From NCBI GenBank assembly GCA_028867785.1, contig JAGWFS010000009.1:1-63580 (forward strand): DNA of 63,580 nucleotides, given 5' to 3'. The DNA is from Nitrososphaerota archaeon. Lineage in GTDB: Archaea; Thermoproteota; Nitrososphaeria; Nitrososphaerales; Nitrosopumilaceae. Each line of letters opens with the position of its first letter. Position 1 is the stretch's first letter. The translations under genes and the position numbers were made by a program. The notes beneath the pieces are model-generated. The model did not search any database and had not been told where the DNA came from. It saw only the letters and a list, made by a program, of their open reading frames with translations. Shown here in pieces: positions 12,430-20,889 of the stretch.

Positions 12430-14787
12430 GTGATCTACCCCTGGGAACATAGTTATCCAATAGAATATCAGCAGCAGAATCTGGCCTCTGGGAATACCAT
12501 CCCCAATGAGTTTGAGGCCAAGGTGTCCCAGTACATTATGACCTGGCGACAACAGTGCAGATCTGTCTTCATCCAACGAAGGAATATCTGGGACCGTTGC
12601 TGGAAGTACTTTCGTCTTGAGGAGGACTACTCCGCTAAACAGGGATGGCAAAGTCAGATCGTCCTGCCTAAAGTCTTTACCTCAGTGAAGATGGCTGCAA
12701 ACACAATCAAAAGACTTCTCCTGGCTGCTAAGAAACCCTGGGATGTAGAGGCAGTAAATGAGGATGACCTCATCCAAACCCTCAGGGCCGAGCAGATGAC
12801 CGATCTCACAAAGCTCTTCCTGGATAAGGCCTATTTCCTACCGGAATTTACTGAGGGCCTTGAATCGGCCTTCATCACAGGGATAGGAGTATGGAAACTT
12901 TGGTGGGGCCAGGTCCCCCGTAAGCAAGTCCGGGTTGAGACCCGGATGATCCAGAGTCCCTACAATCAGCCCCAGGCCCAGCAGGGCCAGTCTCTATTAG
13001 GGTCTGTGCCCAGTCCCCGGGAGGCCCCACCTCCTTTTGCCCAGCCCCGATTTGGCTATGCCCAACAGGCAGTGTCCCAGTTCCCTACCCAAATGGGTGG
13101 AGAGTTCATCAATCCTATGGGATTACCAGGAGGACAGGCTGCCCCCAGTGCTCCGCCTAATGTTCTTGAAATACCTACTGTCCTCCATGAAAAGCGGGTC
13201 ATTGAGGAAGAGATCCTTGAGGGTCGCCTTTTTATGAAGGCTGTAGACCCCTATAATTTCTATTGGCTCCCCGGCTCCAAACTTAATCGGTGGGTAGGGA
13301 CGTTGGAGGATATTGAAATCCCCAAGTGGGAACTTATCAAGATGGCTGAGGCAGGGATCTTCCCTATGGACAAGGTCATGCAGGTCCAACCCCGGCGTAT
13401 TGATGAGCGATACAAAATGTCCAACCTTCGGTGGACAGAGACTGTGATGACCCAGAATGGGCCTAATGCTGACACAGCAGTGGTAAAGCTCACTGAATAT
13501 TATGGGCCGTTGGTCTGGGATGGTAAGATCATCGAAGAGTATGCCCATGTTCTCCTGGCCAATGACACCACAGTGCTGGTCCTTCAACGGAATCCTTTCT
13601 ATCACCGGAAGCCCCCATATATTGCATTCTCTCCCCTAGCCATTCCCTTCCGTACTGAGGGTGTGGGTATTGTGGAACCCGTCCTCCAGCTTCAGAAGGC
13701 CCTATCCAACCTGGCCAATATGAGTGTGGACACACTCCAATTCCGACTCATGCCCCTCTTTGAAGTGGCTACGGAGACCCTGGAAAACCAGGAAGATCTA
13801 GAGACGGGGATGACCCCGGGGAAGGTCTTTAGGAAGAACTTGGGCCATGCCGGGATTGAGGCTATCAAACCGGTGGAGATGATGGATATTTCCTCAGGTA
13901 CCACCCAAGTGTGGAGTGCCCTTGACCGATCCTTCCAGGAAGGTGCCCTCGTAAGTGATGTGGCAGAGGGGCTACCTAGAAATAGAGGCCAACAGACTGC
14001 CACAGAAACTCAACTCCTTTCTCAACAGACTGAGACCTTCATGGGTGGAATGGCAGCAGATATTGAGAAGCAGGCTCTAGAACCAATTGTCTCTATGGCT
14101 ATAGACCTTATCTTCCAATTCATTGACACTGCCAATGATCCTCGGATTGCCTCAATCCTAGGGGTAGGGGCGGACATCCTTAAAGGTATGAGCCGGGCTG
14201 AGATCTTGGAGATGATCTCTGGTGACTACAAAGTGAAGGTCAGTGGGATTACTGGCCAACTTATGAAGGCCGATATGCTCCAGAATCTGGTTCAGTTCAT
14301 GAACCTGGTGGGCCAAAATCCACAGGCCTGGCTTCCCTACATCAATGAAGATGCCCTCCTACGGAGAATGCTTGAGGCCTTTCGACCCCATATCCATGAC
14401 CTGGAGGATATCATTGCAGATCCTGCTATTGCAGAAGCCAAACGGGCTGCTATGGTTCAGACAGAGAATCTACCAGAACTTATGAGACTTCTGCCCCAGT
14501 TGTTACAACTCCAGCAGGGTCAACAGCAGCAACCCCAGCAACTTGATCCTAACCAGCTTCTTCAGTCTCTTGGGGATATGCATCAACAGAATCAGGACAT
14601 CGGCCTTCAACTCCAGACCCAGCAACATGAGAGGGAGATGGCTCAGATGGAGCAGAAGAGTCAGGCCATGCAAGCCCAGCAGCAAATGCAACAGGCTCAG
14701 GTAGAGCATCAACAGCAACTCCAGCAAATGGCAGCCCAGGCAGGTTTACAGAATGCTGCCAAAGCAAATCAAGGACAACAAGGATGA
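12430..14787 (+). CDS. Portal protein
   Basis: A 785-aa protein starting at GTG. The size and order (terminase, portal, scaffold, capsid) fit a podovirus-type portal that forms the dodecameric ring at the capsid vertex. Features: N-terminal helical region with WRQQCRSVFIQRRNIWDRCW, a central core with DPYNFYWLPG, PPYIAFSPLAIPFRTEGVG and LSNLANMSVDTLQF, then PRNRGQQTATETQLLSQQT, as in many portal clip and wing regions. The last about 100 residues are Gln/Met-rich and coiled. A Pro/Gln-rich insertion lies near residues 175-250. Confidence 0.85.
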   Translation: MIYPWEHSYPIEYQQQNLASGNTIPNEFEAKVSQYIMTWRQQCRSVFIQRRNIWDRCWKYFRLEEDYSAKQGWQSQIVLPKVFTSVKMAANTIKRLLLAAKKPWDVEAVNEDDLIQTLRAEQMTDLTKLFLDKAYFLPEFTEGLESAFITGIGVWKLWWGQVPRKQVRVETRMIQSPYNQPQAQQGQSLLGSVPSPREAPPPFAQPRFGYAQQAVSQFPTQMGGEFINPMGLPGGQAAPSAPPNVLEIPTVLHEKRVIEEEILEGRLFMKAVDPYNFYWLPGSKLNRWVGTLEDIEIPKWELIKMAEAGIFPMDKVMQVQPRRIDERYKMSNLRWTETVMTQNGPNADTAVVKLTEYYGPLVWDGKIIEEYAHVLLANDTTVLVLQRNPFYHRKPPYIAFSPLAIPFRTEGVGIVEPVLQLQKALSNLANMSVDTLQFRLMPLFEVATETLENQEDLETGMTPGKVFRKNLGHAGIEAIKPVEMMDISSGTTQVWSALDRSFQEGALVSDVAEGLPRNRGQQTATETQLLSQQTETFMGGMAADIEKQALEPIVSMAIDLIFQFIDTANDPRIASILGVGADILKGMSRAEILEMISGDYKVKVSGITGQLMKADMLQNLVQFMNLVGQNPQAWLPYINEDALLRRMLEAFRPHIHDLEDIIADPAIAEAKRAAMVQTENLPELMRLLPQLLQLQQGQQQQPQQLDPNQLLQSLGDMHQQNQDIGLQLQTQQHEREMAQMEQKSQAMQAQQQMQQAQVEHQQQLQQMAAQAGLQNAAKANQGQQG

Positions 14788-14909
14788 GTTATAGTCTTGG
14801 ATCTCCGGGTGGTTGGCATAATACAGCAAGCATTACTTCAATTACTCTTACACCGGGAGCGGGAAATTTTACAATAGGCAGTACGTTCACACTTTATGGA
14901 GTGCAATAG
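14784..14909 (+). pseudogene. Remnant of a tail-fibre C-terminal tip (41 codons)
   Basis: An ATG overlapping the portal stop opens a 41-codon frame with WHNTASITSITLTPGAGNF and TFTLYGVQ. This closely matches the last 34 residues of the next gene (WNNTAAITSITVTLGSGNF then TFILRGLN). It therefore looks like the surviving 3' end of a second fibre gene, or a spare tip segment. It overlaps the start of the beta-propeller gene by one base. Whether it is translated is unknown. Confidence 0.65.
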
Positions 14910-17050
14910 TGAAAAAAATTTTAGGTCTGCTTTTGGGTCTTGTATCATTTTGTCATAGTGCATCTATCACATCTGCTAATTGGGATCAGGCCCGAACTGG
15001 AGCCAATCCTAATGAAGTACAGATCACAGCAGCAAATGTAAACACCCTTGTGGCTGGCCCAGTTCTACCTGTCAGTGGGGCGGTTATGGGACAGCCTTTG
15101 GTGGTTCCTATTGGACCAACCACAGGTCTTATCACCTGTACCATGACCAATGACTGTTATGCATTTGATGCAGTGGCGGGGACTCAACTATGGCATACAA
15201 ATTTAGGTATTACTCCCCGTACCTCATTGAATGCTGGTCAGAACATCAATCAATTCTATACCTCAGGTGTGGGTTGTGTAGCAACTCCAGCAGTGGATTT
15301 GGCCCTGGGGAAGGTCTTTGCTGTGTGTGCTACGAGTACACCTAGTTGGGTGCTTTTCTCACTAGATCTTACCACCGGTAATACTCTCGGAAGTGTAACA
15401 GTCACGGGTTCTGTGACTGGTAGTGGAGATCCATCTGGTGGAGATCTGGTAGCTGGTGGATCACTAACCTTTTATCCTGCCTATGAATTAAGCAGAGGTG
15501 GTGTGACTCTGGCTAATGGAAATGTCTATGTGACATTTGCAAGTTATAATGATACCCATCCTTATCACGGGTGGGTGATGGGATATACTGAAACAACTCT
15601 TGCTCCTGTGGGGGTATTTTGTACCACTCCATCGGGTGGGGCGGGTGGAGTGTGGATGGCAGGTGGCGGGATAGCAGTAGATTCCACAGGGAATCTTTAC
15701 CTCTCTACTGGAAATGGGACTTGGGATGGTACGACAAACTTTGCCAACTCCATCCTAAAACTTAGTCCATCACTCCAGTTGCTGGACTGGTTTACCCCAA
15801 GTAACTATGCAGCCCTTTCTTCGGTGGATGCAGATTTGGCCTCTAATCGACCAATCCTCATCCCAAACACCTCCTACCTTGTCCATACAAGTAAGGGATT
15901 TCAGGTGTTTGTACTAAGTATCACCAATCTTGGGCATCTCCAAGGAACGCCAGTACAGACTTGGACAATGGCTGGTACACCTGGTAATGACTCTGGGGCT
16001 TTTGGATCACTACTCTCCAATGGGGTATTCTATATCCCTACCACTACTGGTCTTCTTAGTGCATTCCAGTGGACTGGGGGTGGATTCAACACCACACCTG
16101 TGGCTACAAATACTTTCAGTGTAGGCTCTCCGGGTCCAAGTGCTTTGGCCGGTACTCCAGGGTTGGTTTGGGTAATCACTACCGCAGGTACTGGCTCTGC
16201 TGATACCATGGCCCAGCAGGGAGTGCTTCATGCACTTAATTCTACCAGCTTGGTAGAGCTGTGGAACTCAGGAAGTTTTGGGACAATGACAAAGTTCTCC
16301 AGTCCCACAGTTGCTAATGGCCAGATTTTTATTCCTACACAAGATGGAAAGATCTTAGTGTATACCCTTCCCGCCCAGGGTGGGGGATCAGATGTAGATA
16401 CCCCGGCCAGTGTTCCCACTGCCAATAAGACCTCTACTACTGGGACAATCTTTATGTTGGCGGCTTCTGATGTGGCGACAGCACCAGCAGGGACCCTAAC
16501 CTGTATCAATGGTGGACTCATCACAACAGTGGGATGTAATGGAACCACTTCTGGTGGTGGGGCAGTTACCACAATAAGTACTAACACTGTCGGTACTGCT
16601 ACACCAAGTGTGACTTTCTCAAATATACCTAGTGGATATCTGGAACTAGAATTAACCATCACGGGTCGTAGCGATACCACTAGTGCTACTACATTCGGTA
16701 ATCTCCAATTCAATGGGGATGTGGGAGCAAACTATAACTACTACAATCTACTCTCCAATTGGAATGCTGGAAGTACTGGCCAAACATCCATCCATGTATG
16801 TTCATTTACTGGTGCAGGTGGGAGTGCCTCCTATGCGGGCACTTGTATTGTCAGGCTACCTCTCTATAGTAAAACATCCTTTAATAAACTTGTATCTGAG
16901 TTAGAGGGATCACATGGTAGTGGAAGCACTTCTACAGGTGTGTCATTTGGGGACTGGAATAATACAGCCGCAATTACCTCTATTACAGTGACTTTAGGTA
17001 GTGGTAATTTTGCCCCTGGCACTACCTTTATTTTGAGAGGTTTAAATTGA
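14909..17050 (+). CDS. Secreted PQQ-like beta-propeller fused to a tail-fibre tip
   Basis: A 713-aa protein starting at GTG. Residues 1-18 form a signal peptide (VKKILGLLLGLVSFCHSAS). About residues 20-500 form a PQQ-like beta-propeller: the opening NWDQARTGANPNEVQITAAN and repeated blades such as GNVYVTFAS, GNLYLSTGNGTWDG, GVFYIPTTTGLLSA and GQIFIPTQDGKILVYTLP. From about 540 a different domain begins, ending in SYAGTCIVRLPLYS and SITVTLGSGNFAPGTTFIL, which is a phage tail-fibre C-terminal domain. It looks like a host-derived propeller joined to a fibre tip; it could bind a surface receptor or be exported. Confidence 0.8.
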   Translation: MKKILGLLLGLVSFCHSASITSANWDQARTGANPNEVQITAANVNTLVAGPVLPVSGAVMGQPLVVPIGPTTGLITCTMTNDCYAFDAVAGTQLWHTNLGITPRTSLNAGQNINQFYTSGVGCVATPAVDLALGKVFAVCATSTPSWVLFSLDLTTGNTLGSVTVTGSVTGSGDPSGGDLVAGGSLTFYPAYELSRGGVTLANGNVYVTFASYNDTHPYHGWVMGYTETTLAPVGVFCTTPSGGAGGVWMAGGGIAVDSTGNLYLSTGNGTWDGTTNFANSILKLSPSLQLLDWFTPSNYAALSSVDADLASNRPILIPNTSYLVHTSKGFQVFVLSITNLGHLQGTPVQTWTMAGTPGNDSGAFGSLLSNGVFYIPTTTGLLSAFQWTGGGFNTTPVATNTFSVGSPGPSALAGTPGLVWVITTAGTGSADTMAQQGVLHALNSTSLVELWNSGSFGTMTKFSSPTVANGQIFIPTQDGKILVYTLPAQGGGSDVDTPASVPTANKTSTTGTIFMLAASDVATAPAGTLTCINGGLITTVGCNGTTSGGGAVTTISTNTVGTATPSVTFSNIPSGYLELELTITGRSDTTSATTFGNLQFNGDVGANYNYYNLLSNWNAGSTGQTSIHVCSFTGAGGSASYAGTCIVRLPLYSKTSFNKLVSELEGSHGSGSTSTGVSFGDWNNTAAITSITVTLGSGNFAPGTTFILRGLN

Positions 17051-17343
17051 CAAGATCAGATCAACTTGTGGCAGTAGCTAAGGCAGAGGACACTTATGAT
17101 CTCCTCCAACATATTGCCTGGGAAAAAATTATCAAGCCCGCCCTGGACCAAGAGGTGAAGAAATACTCCGAACTTCTTGTGGCCGAGGCTCTTGGCACAT
17201 CCCTTCCGGGTGGGTTGACCCGTGAGCAGGTAGCAGGCCGTTGCTATGGAATTCACTTTGTATCCTCCCTCTTTGAAAAGATTCTCCAACGAGGTGAGAA
17301 GGCACTTGAGGATCTACAAGGCGCTGGAATTAAGGTCCAGTAG
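17047..17343 (+). CDS. Hypothetical protein before the scaffold (98 aa)
   Basis: A 98-aa helical protein starting at TTG (TTGA overlap with the fibre stop). It contains LLQHIAWEKIIKPALDQEVK and QVAGRCYGIHFVSSLFEKIL. The position between fibre and scaffold suggests a capsid-assembly helper. No family recognised. Confidence 0.6.
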   Translation: MTRSDQLVAVAKAEDTYDLLQHIAWEKIIKPALDQEVKKYSELLVAEALGTSLPGGLTREQVAGRCYGIHFVSSLFEKILQRGEKALEDLQGAGIKVQ

Positions 17344-17369
17344 CCGACCCTAAAACTAAGGAAACCCAT

Positions 17370-18173
17370 ATGCCCTATACCTACACACCCCCAGCTACGC
17401 CGGATACCCAACAGGTCCAGACTCAACAGGTCCAACAGCAGGAAACCCCTGACCAGAAGTATGAACGCTTGTATGGTCAGACTAATCAGGAGATCAAGCA
17501 AATTCGAGAGGCCCTAACCTCAGCCAACCCCAGTGAGGAGTTGAAAGCCCTCCGTGCTGAGTTGGCCTCCCTTAAGGAAACAGTTAAACCCCCGGCCCCT
17601 GTCCAGCAGGCACCTGTCCGCCCCAAGTGGGTGGAGAAAATTGCCACTGGTGAGTACGTGGATGCAGAAGGGGAACTGGCCAATTCTATTAAGTCCCGTT
17701 TGGATGGGGACTATAAAAAAGCTCTTGACGAAGTGAGGGCCGCTGCCTACCAGGATGCTCTCAATGCCACACATGTAAATCTTGAGATTGATCGCCATGT
17801 CCAGGCATTGAGAATCAGCAACCCTGAGCTGGTACCGTTTGAAAAATATCTTCAGGCCCCTGTAGCCCAACGCGTGGAGGAAGCCAAGGCTGCTGGGAAA
17901 ATTAAAGCTCCAACAGATTTTATCCGTGAATACACTGCTGCTATTGATGCAGAAGTGGATAACTTACGACAACTGGGTCTTGTGCTTCGTGGCCAAGGCA
18001 AGCAGGAGGCACAGATGCGGAACCAGCAAGTGCTGGCCTCAACTGTGATTACTCCAAATCCTATCCAATCCATTCAGCCCCAAGGGCAGTCGCAGCAGGT
18101 CTCTGAACAGTCAATTGATGATTACTTTAGCCAGAGACGTTCTGATGAGGCCCGGCGTAAGGGGATGGCATAG
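17370..18173 (+). CDS. Probable capsid scaffolding protein
   Basis: A 267-aa Gln/Glu-rich, mostly helical protein directly before the capsid gene: a Pro/Gln-rich start (PPATPDTQQVQTQQVQQQET), coiled coil (SEELKALRAELASLKETV), and a basic C-terminal end (DDYFSQRRSDEARRKGMA) that in scaffolds contacts the capsid protein. Assignment rests on composition and position, since scaffolds share little sequence. Confidence 0.7.
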   Translation: MPYTYTPPATPDTQQVQTQQVQQQETPDQKYERLYGQTNQEIKQIREALTSANPSEELKALRAELASLKETVKPPAPVQQAPVRPKWVEKIATGEYVDAEGELANSIKSRLDGDYKKALDEVRAAAYQDALNATHVNLEIDRHVQALRISNPELVPFEKYLQAPVAQRVEEAKAAGKIKAPTDFIREYTAAIDAEVDNLRQLGLVLRGQGKQEAQMRNQQVLASTVITPNPIQSIQPQGQSQQVSEQSIDDYFSQRRSDEARRKGMA

Positions 18174-18199
18174 GATCAAATCAAAGGAGAATATAGAGT

Positions 18200-19810
18200 A
18201 TGGCAGGTCCCCACAAAGTGGGCATGGCCTGAAAGCCAGGTAACTGGTAGATGAACTTCGCTATATGCGAGAAAATCCTAAAGTTCCTTTTACTACCTAG
18301 TAAAAATAAAGGAGATGAAACAATGGACAACCCGCAGGCAACACCCTATGAAATAGGCTATTTAGCTGGGCTCATTGATGGAGAAGGCTGTATTGCAATT
18401 CAAAAAACCTCAGGTAATTCCTTTGGAATTAATTTGAAGATTACCAATACGGATGAACACATCATTGAGAAAGCCCAGTCGATAATGTTAAAGATTGGAG
18501 TTAATCCTCTTATCCGAGACAGAGTCAATACCAACAATCCGCAATGGCGGGGTTGGATGGAAGTTTACCTCACAAAGAAGGATAATATCAAGAAGGTCCT
18601 TGAAATAGTCCTTCCATACCTTGTAGGTAAATATCCTCGTGCCATTATGATGCTTAGATTTATAGATAAATCTATAGATCGTGAGGATGCTTATTGGCAA
18701 ATGAAGGCCATGAATAAAAAGGGTGAGTCCCCAGAGACTACACGCGAAGCTCCAAAAGGTACATCATATGATGACTGTTCTGGTAATTGGAATGGTATCA
18801 TCAATAATGTAGCTGTTGGGTGAAGATATAGTCCACGCAGCCTAGAAATATGCTGATACAACGTGCAACAGTATTCCACCGGGTCTCTCGGTGGATTCAT
18901 GTCCCAGCCCTACCTGACTCAGCGTCTCCGTGCTGTGGCCCAGCCCCAGTTCCGTTTCCGCCAGTTTGTGGATGTTAAGGAAGCCATTGGTAAAAACCGT
19001 GGTGACACTTGGCTCTATGATAAACGTGGAAATGTGAGCACCCAGGGTACAGTACTGAGTGAAACCAATACCATTCCCCAGACACAATTTGTAGTTGGTC
19101 AAGGGACGGGTATTGTAGTTGAATATGCTAACAGCGTCCCCTACACTGGGAAGCTGGAAGCCCTTGGCCAGATCATGATTGAACCTGCTGTTGAGCAGGC
19201 CCTTCGTGATGACATGGTTAAGGCTCTTGAGTCAGCGGCTGGATCTCAATACATTAACACTGAATTCATCGCTGTGATGAGTGCAACTAACAGCGTTGTC
19301 ATTACTACTAATGGCACCGCAACCGCTACTGCAACTGCGGACCTTACGGCCTTCAATGTGCAGTCTGTGGTCAACTTCATGAAGAAAAAGCTGATTCCCA
19401 AGTATGACGGGCAGTCCTATATTTGTATTGCCTCTACCTCTGCTCTGGCTGGCATGTTTACTGATGCCTCTGCCGGTGGCTGGGTTGATGTGTCCAAATA
19501 TCAGGTTGAATTTGCTAAGAACATCTTTAATGGTGAGATTGGCAAGTACTACAATACCCGTTTTGTTGAGGAGACTGGCTTCTTCTCCAACACTATTGGC
19601 AGTGGCAGTACCCATGGTGCTGCGGTTTTCTTTGGGGCAGACTCGGTCTATGAGGCCGTGACTATCCCTGAGGAAATTCGTGTCAAGGTGTCCATTGACT
19701 TTGGACGTGATCAGGCCCTAGCCTGGTACTTCCTTGGTGGATGGAAGACTGTGTGGTCCTGGTCTGCAACCCCTGCGGAACAGCACATTGTCTATGTGAC
19801 TTCAGCCTAA
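18200..19810 (+). CDS. Major capsid protein, N4-gp56-like, interrupted by an intron
   Basis: Two exons are proposed: 18200-18230 (MAGPHKVGMA and one base, behind AAAGGAGA) and 18864-19810, giving 325 aa. The second exon has features of the N4-gp56 capsid family: QYSTGSLGGFMSQPYLTQRL, FVDVKEAIGKNRGDTWLYDK, QGTGIVVEYANSVPYTGKLE and KVSIDFGRDQALAWYFLGGW. Without splicing, the capsid frame has only a GTG at 18863 with no ribosome site. The join T|TG restores the frame (codon 11, Leu). It forms the shell of the head. Confidence 0.8.
18231..18863 (+). mobile_element. Group I intron in the capsid gene
   Basis: A 633-base insertion. Its 3' part carries GAAGATATAGTCC (about 18822-18834), the conserved P7 sequence of group I introns, and it encodes a LAGLIDADG endonuclease. 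The proposed 5' site follows a T (18230) that can pair in a P1-like helix TGGC/GCCA, and the 3' end is a G (18863), as group I chemistry requires. The exact ends are inferred from the reading frame and could shift by a few bases. Confidence 0.8.
18323..18823 (+). CDS. LAGLIDADG homing endonuclease
   Basis: A 166-aa protein; the ATG at 18323 follows AAAGGAGATG. It contains YLAGLIDGEGCIAIQKTSG, a single LAGLIDADG motif with the catalytic acidic residue, then NTDEHIIEKAQSIM and YLTKKDNIKKVLEIVLPYL. Single-motif enzymes act as homodimers, cutting intron-less capsid genes to spread the intron. The frame lies wholly within the intron, ending just before the P7 sequence. More AT-rich than the flanking exons. 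Confidence 0.9.
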   Translation: MDNPQATPYEIGYLAGLIDGEGCIAIQKTSGNSFGINLKITNTDEHIIEKAQSIMLKIGVNPLIRDRVNTNNPQWRGWMEVYLTKKDNIKKVLEIVLPYLVGKYPRAIMMLRFIDKSIDREDAYWQMKAMNKKGESPETTREAPKGTSYDDCSGNWNGIINNVAVG

Positions 19811-19828
19811 GAAAGGAGATATTGAGAT

Positions 19829-20350
19829 ATGGCTTATCCTGATCCTAATTTTAATGTCACTTTCCAAGATGCTATGGTGGGTTTGCCTTCCGCTGGTATC
19901 TCACTAGGCACAGTCACTGCCTCCGCTACGCAGACCTATACTGGTACTGCTGGCTCACAGGCTAATGGTACCTACCGGTTTGAGGTCTTTAAACAACCTG
20001 CCCAAATCACTGGTATCCGTGTTTATTGCACGGCTGCCGCTGGTGGGGGTGTGACCGGTATTACCCTGGCCTTCACCAATGGTACGGCCACAGGTAGCAC
20101 TGCTGCCCATGGAACCTACACTAACATCACTTCTGTTACTGCTCCCGCAGTTGGCACCTTTGTTGATGCCACCATTAGTGCTGTTGTGGTTGATTCCCAT
20201 GGGGTGGTTGTTGCCGCCCAAAGCCCCTCTTTGTTCCTTGGAACCAACGGGGAAATTACCATGATTAACACTGCCACAGGCACCGCCTCTGGTAGTGCTC
20301 TTGGTAGTTACTCTATTGATGTTCTGTGGAACAATGAGTTCACAGTCTAG
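19829..20350 (+). CDS. Probable capsid decoration or minor head protein
   Basis: A 173-aa Thr/Ala/Gly/Val-rich beta protein directly after the capsid gene with a strong AAGGAGATAT site. Segments such as GTYRFEVFKQPAQITGIRVY and SYSIDVLWNNEFTV suggest a beta-sandwich or jelly roll. It is probably made in high amounts; a decoration protein is the usual product at this position, but the fold is inferred. Confidence 0.6.
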   Translation: MAYPDPNFNVTFQDAMVGLPSAGISLGTVTASATQTYTGTAGSQANGTYRFEVFKQPAQITGIRVYCTAAAGGGVTGITLAFTNGTATGSTAAHGTYTNITSVTAPAVGTFVDATISAVVVDSHGVVVAAQSPSLFLGTNGEITMINTATGTASGSALGSYSIDVLWNNEFTV

Positions 20351-20366
20351 TTAGACCTAGAGCCCC

Positions 20367-20389
20367 TGGGGGAGGCCTTGTATCCCCCA
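20367..20389 (+). terminator. Hairpin after the capsid/decoration genes
   Basis: TGGGGGA (20367-20373) and TCCCCCA (20383-20389) pair around a 9-base loop in the 59-base gap after the decoration gene, followed by ATAAACC rather than a T-run. It may be a partial terminator or an RNA-stabilising element for the abundant capsid transcript. Confidence 0.5.
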
Positions 20390-20409
20390 ATAAACCTATA
20401 GAGGTATTT

Positions 20410-20889
20410 ATGGCAACCAAAACGGTACAGGAGCTAGATGCTCCCAAAACGGAAGAGAAGTCCAAGACCCTTACCAACTGGAAGGTCTTTGAAGAGGCGG
20501 GGTTCATCCCTGCTACAGTCAAGTGTTCAGGATATAAAGGAAGTCACCCGGCAGATCTTAGCTGCCAAACAAATATTGTCCCCACTACGGAGAATGTCCT
20601 CCGTCATCTTAACCCTGATCATGGTGGTGGGTGGTTTAGGATTAAGTTTAGGATCTCCGATTCCAAAAAGTCTCCTCTTTGGAAGGGACTTGAAGAGGCG
20701 GGAATTGAATTGAAGGAGTTCTACTGCCCTCATTGTGAAGCAGATGTGCCCCTGACTCCCCGCAGAATTATTTACCATCTTAATCCCCACCCAGGCCGAA
20801 ATAGGGTGAATCTGGACCCTCAGGTCCTTTGCATGTCTCTCAGTCCTGATAAAGAAGAGATGGCTGATACGGGAGATCTATATATCTAA
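20410..20889 (+). CDS. Protein with two Cys-containing repeats
   Basis: A 159-aa protein with an internal duplication. Repeat 1 (about 22-80): WKVFEEAGFIPATVKCSGY, a second Cys, and VLRHLNPDHGGGWFRIKF. Repeat 2 (about 93-140): LWKGLEEAGIELKEFYCPHC and IIYHLNPHPGRNRVN. Each has paired Cys and a HLNP-H motif, so a duplicated metal-binding fold is likely. It ends in TAATG with the next gene. Function unknown. Confidence 0.7.
   Translation: MATKTVQELDAPKTEEKSKTLTNWKVFEEAGFIPATVKCSGYKGSHPADLSCQTNIVPTTENVLRHLNPDHGGGWFRIKFRISDSKKSPLWKGLEEAGIELKEFYCPHCEADVPLTPRRIIYHLNPHPGRNRVNLDPQVLCMSLSPDKEEMADTGDLYI

Noticed and set aside
16228-16713. A 161-codon minus-strand ORF within the beta-propeller gene
   Set aside because: It is a shadow of the Thr/Gly-rich plus-strand coding sequence; valine/proline bias reflects that codon use.
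14784-17050. Diversity-generating retroelement at the fibre locus
   Set aside because: No reverse transcriptase is present anywhere in the window, and the duplicated tip lacks an adenine-specific mismatch pattern.
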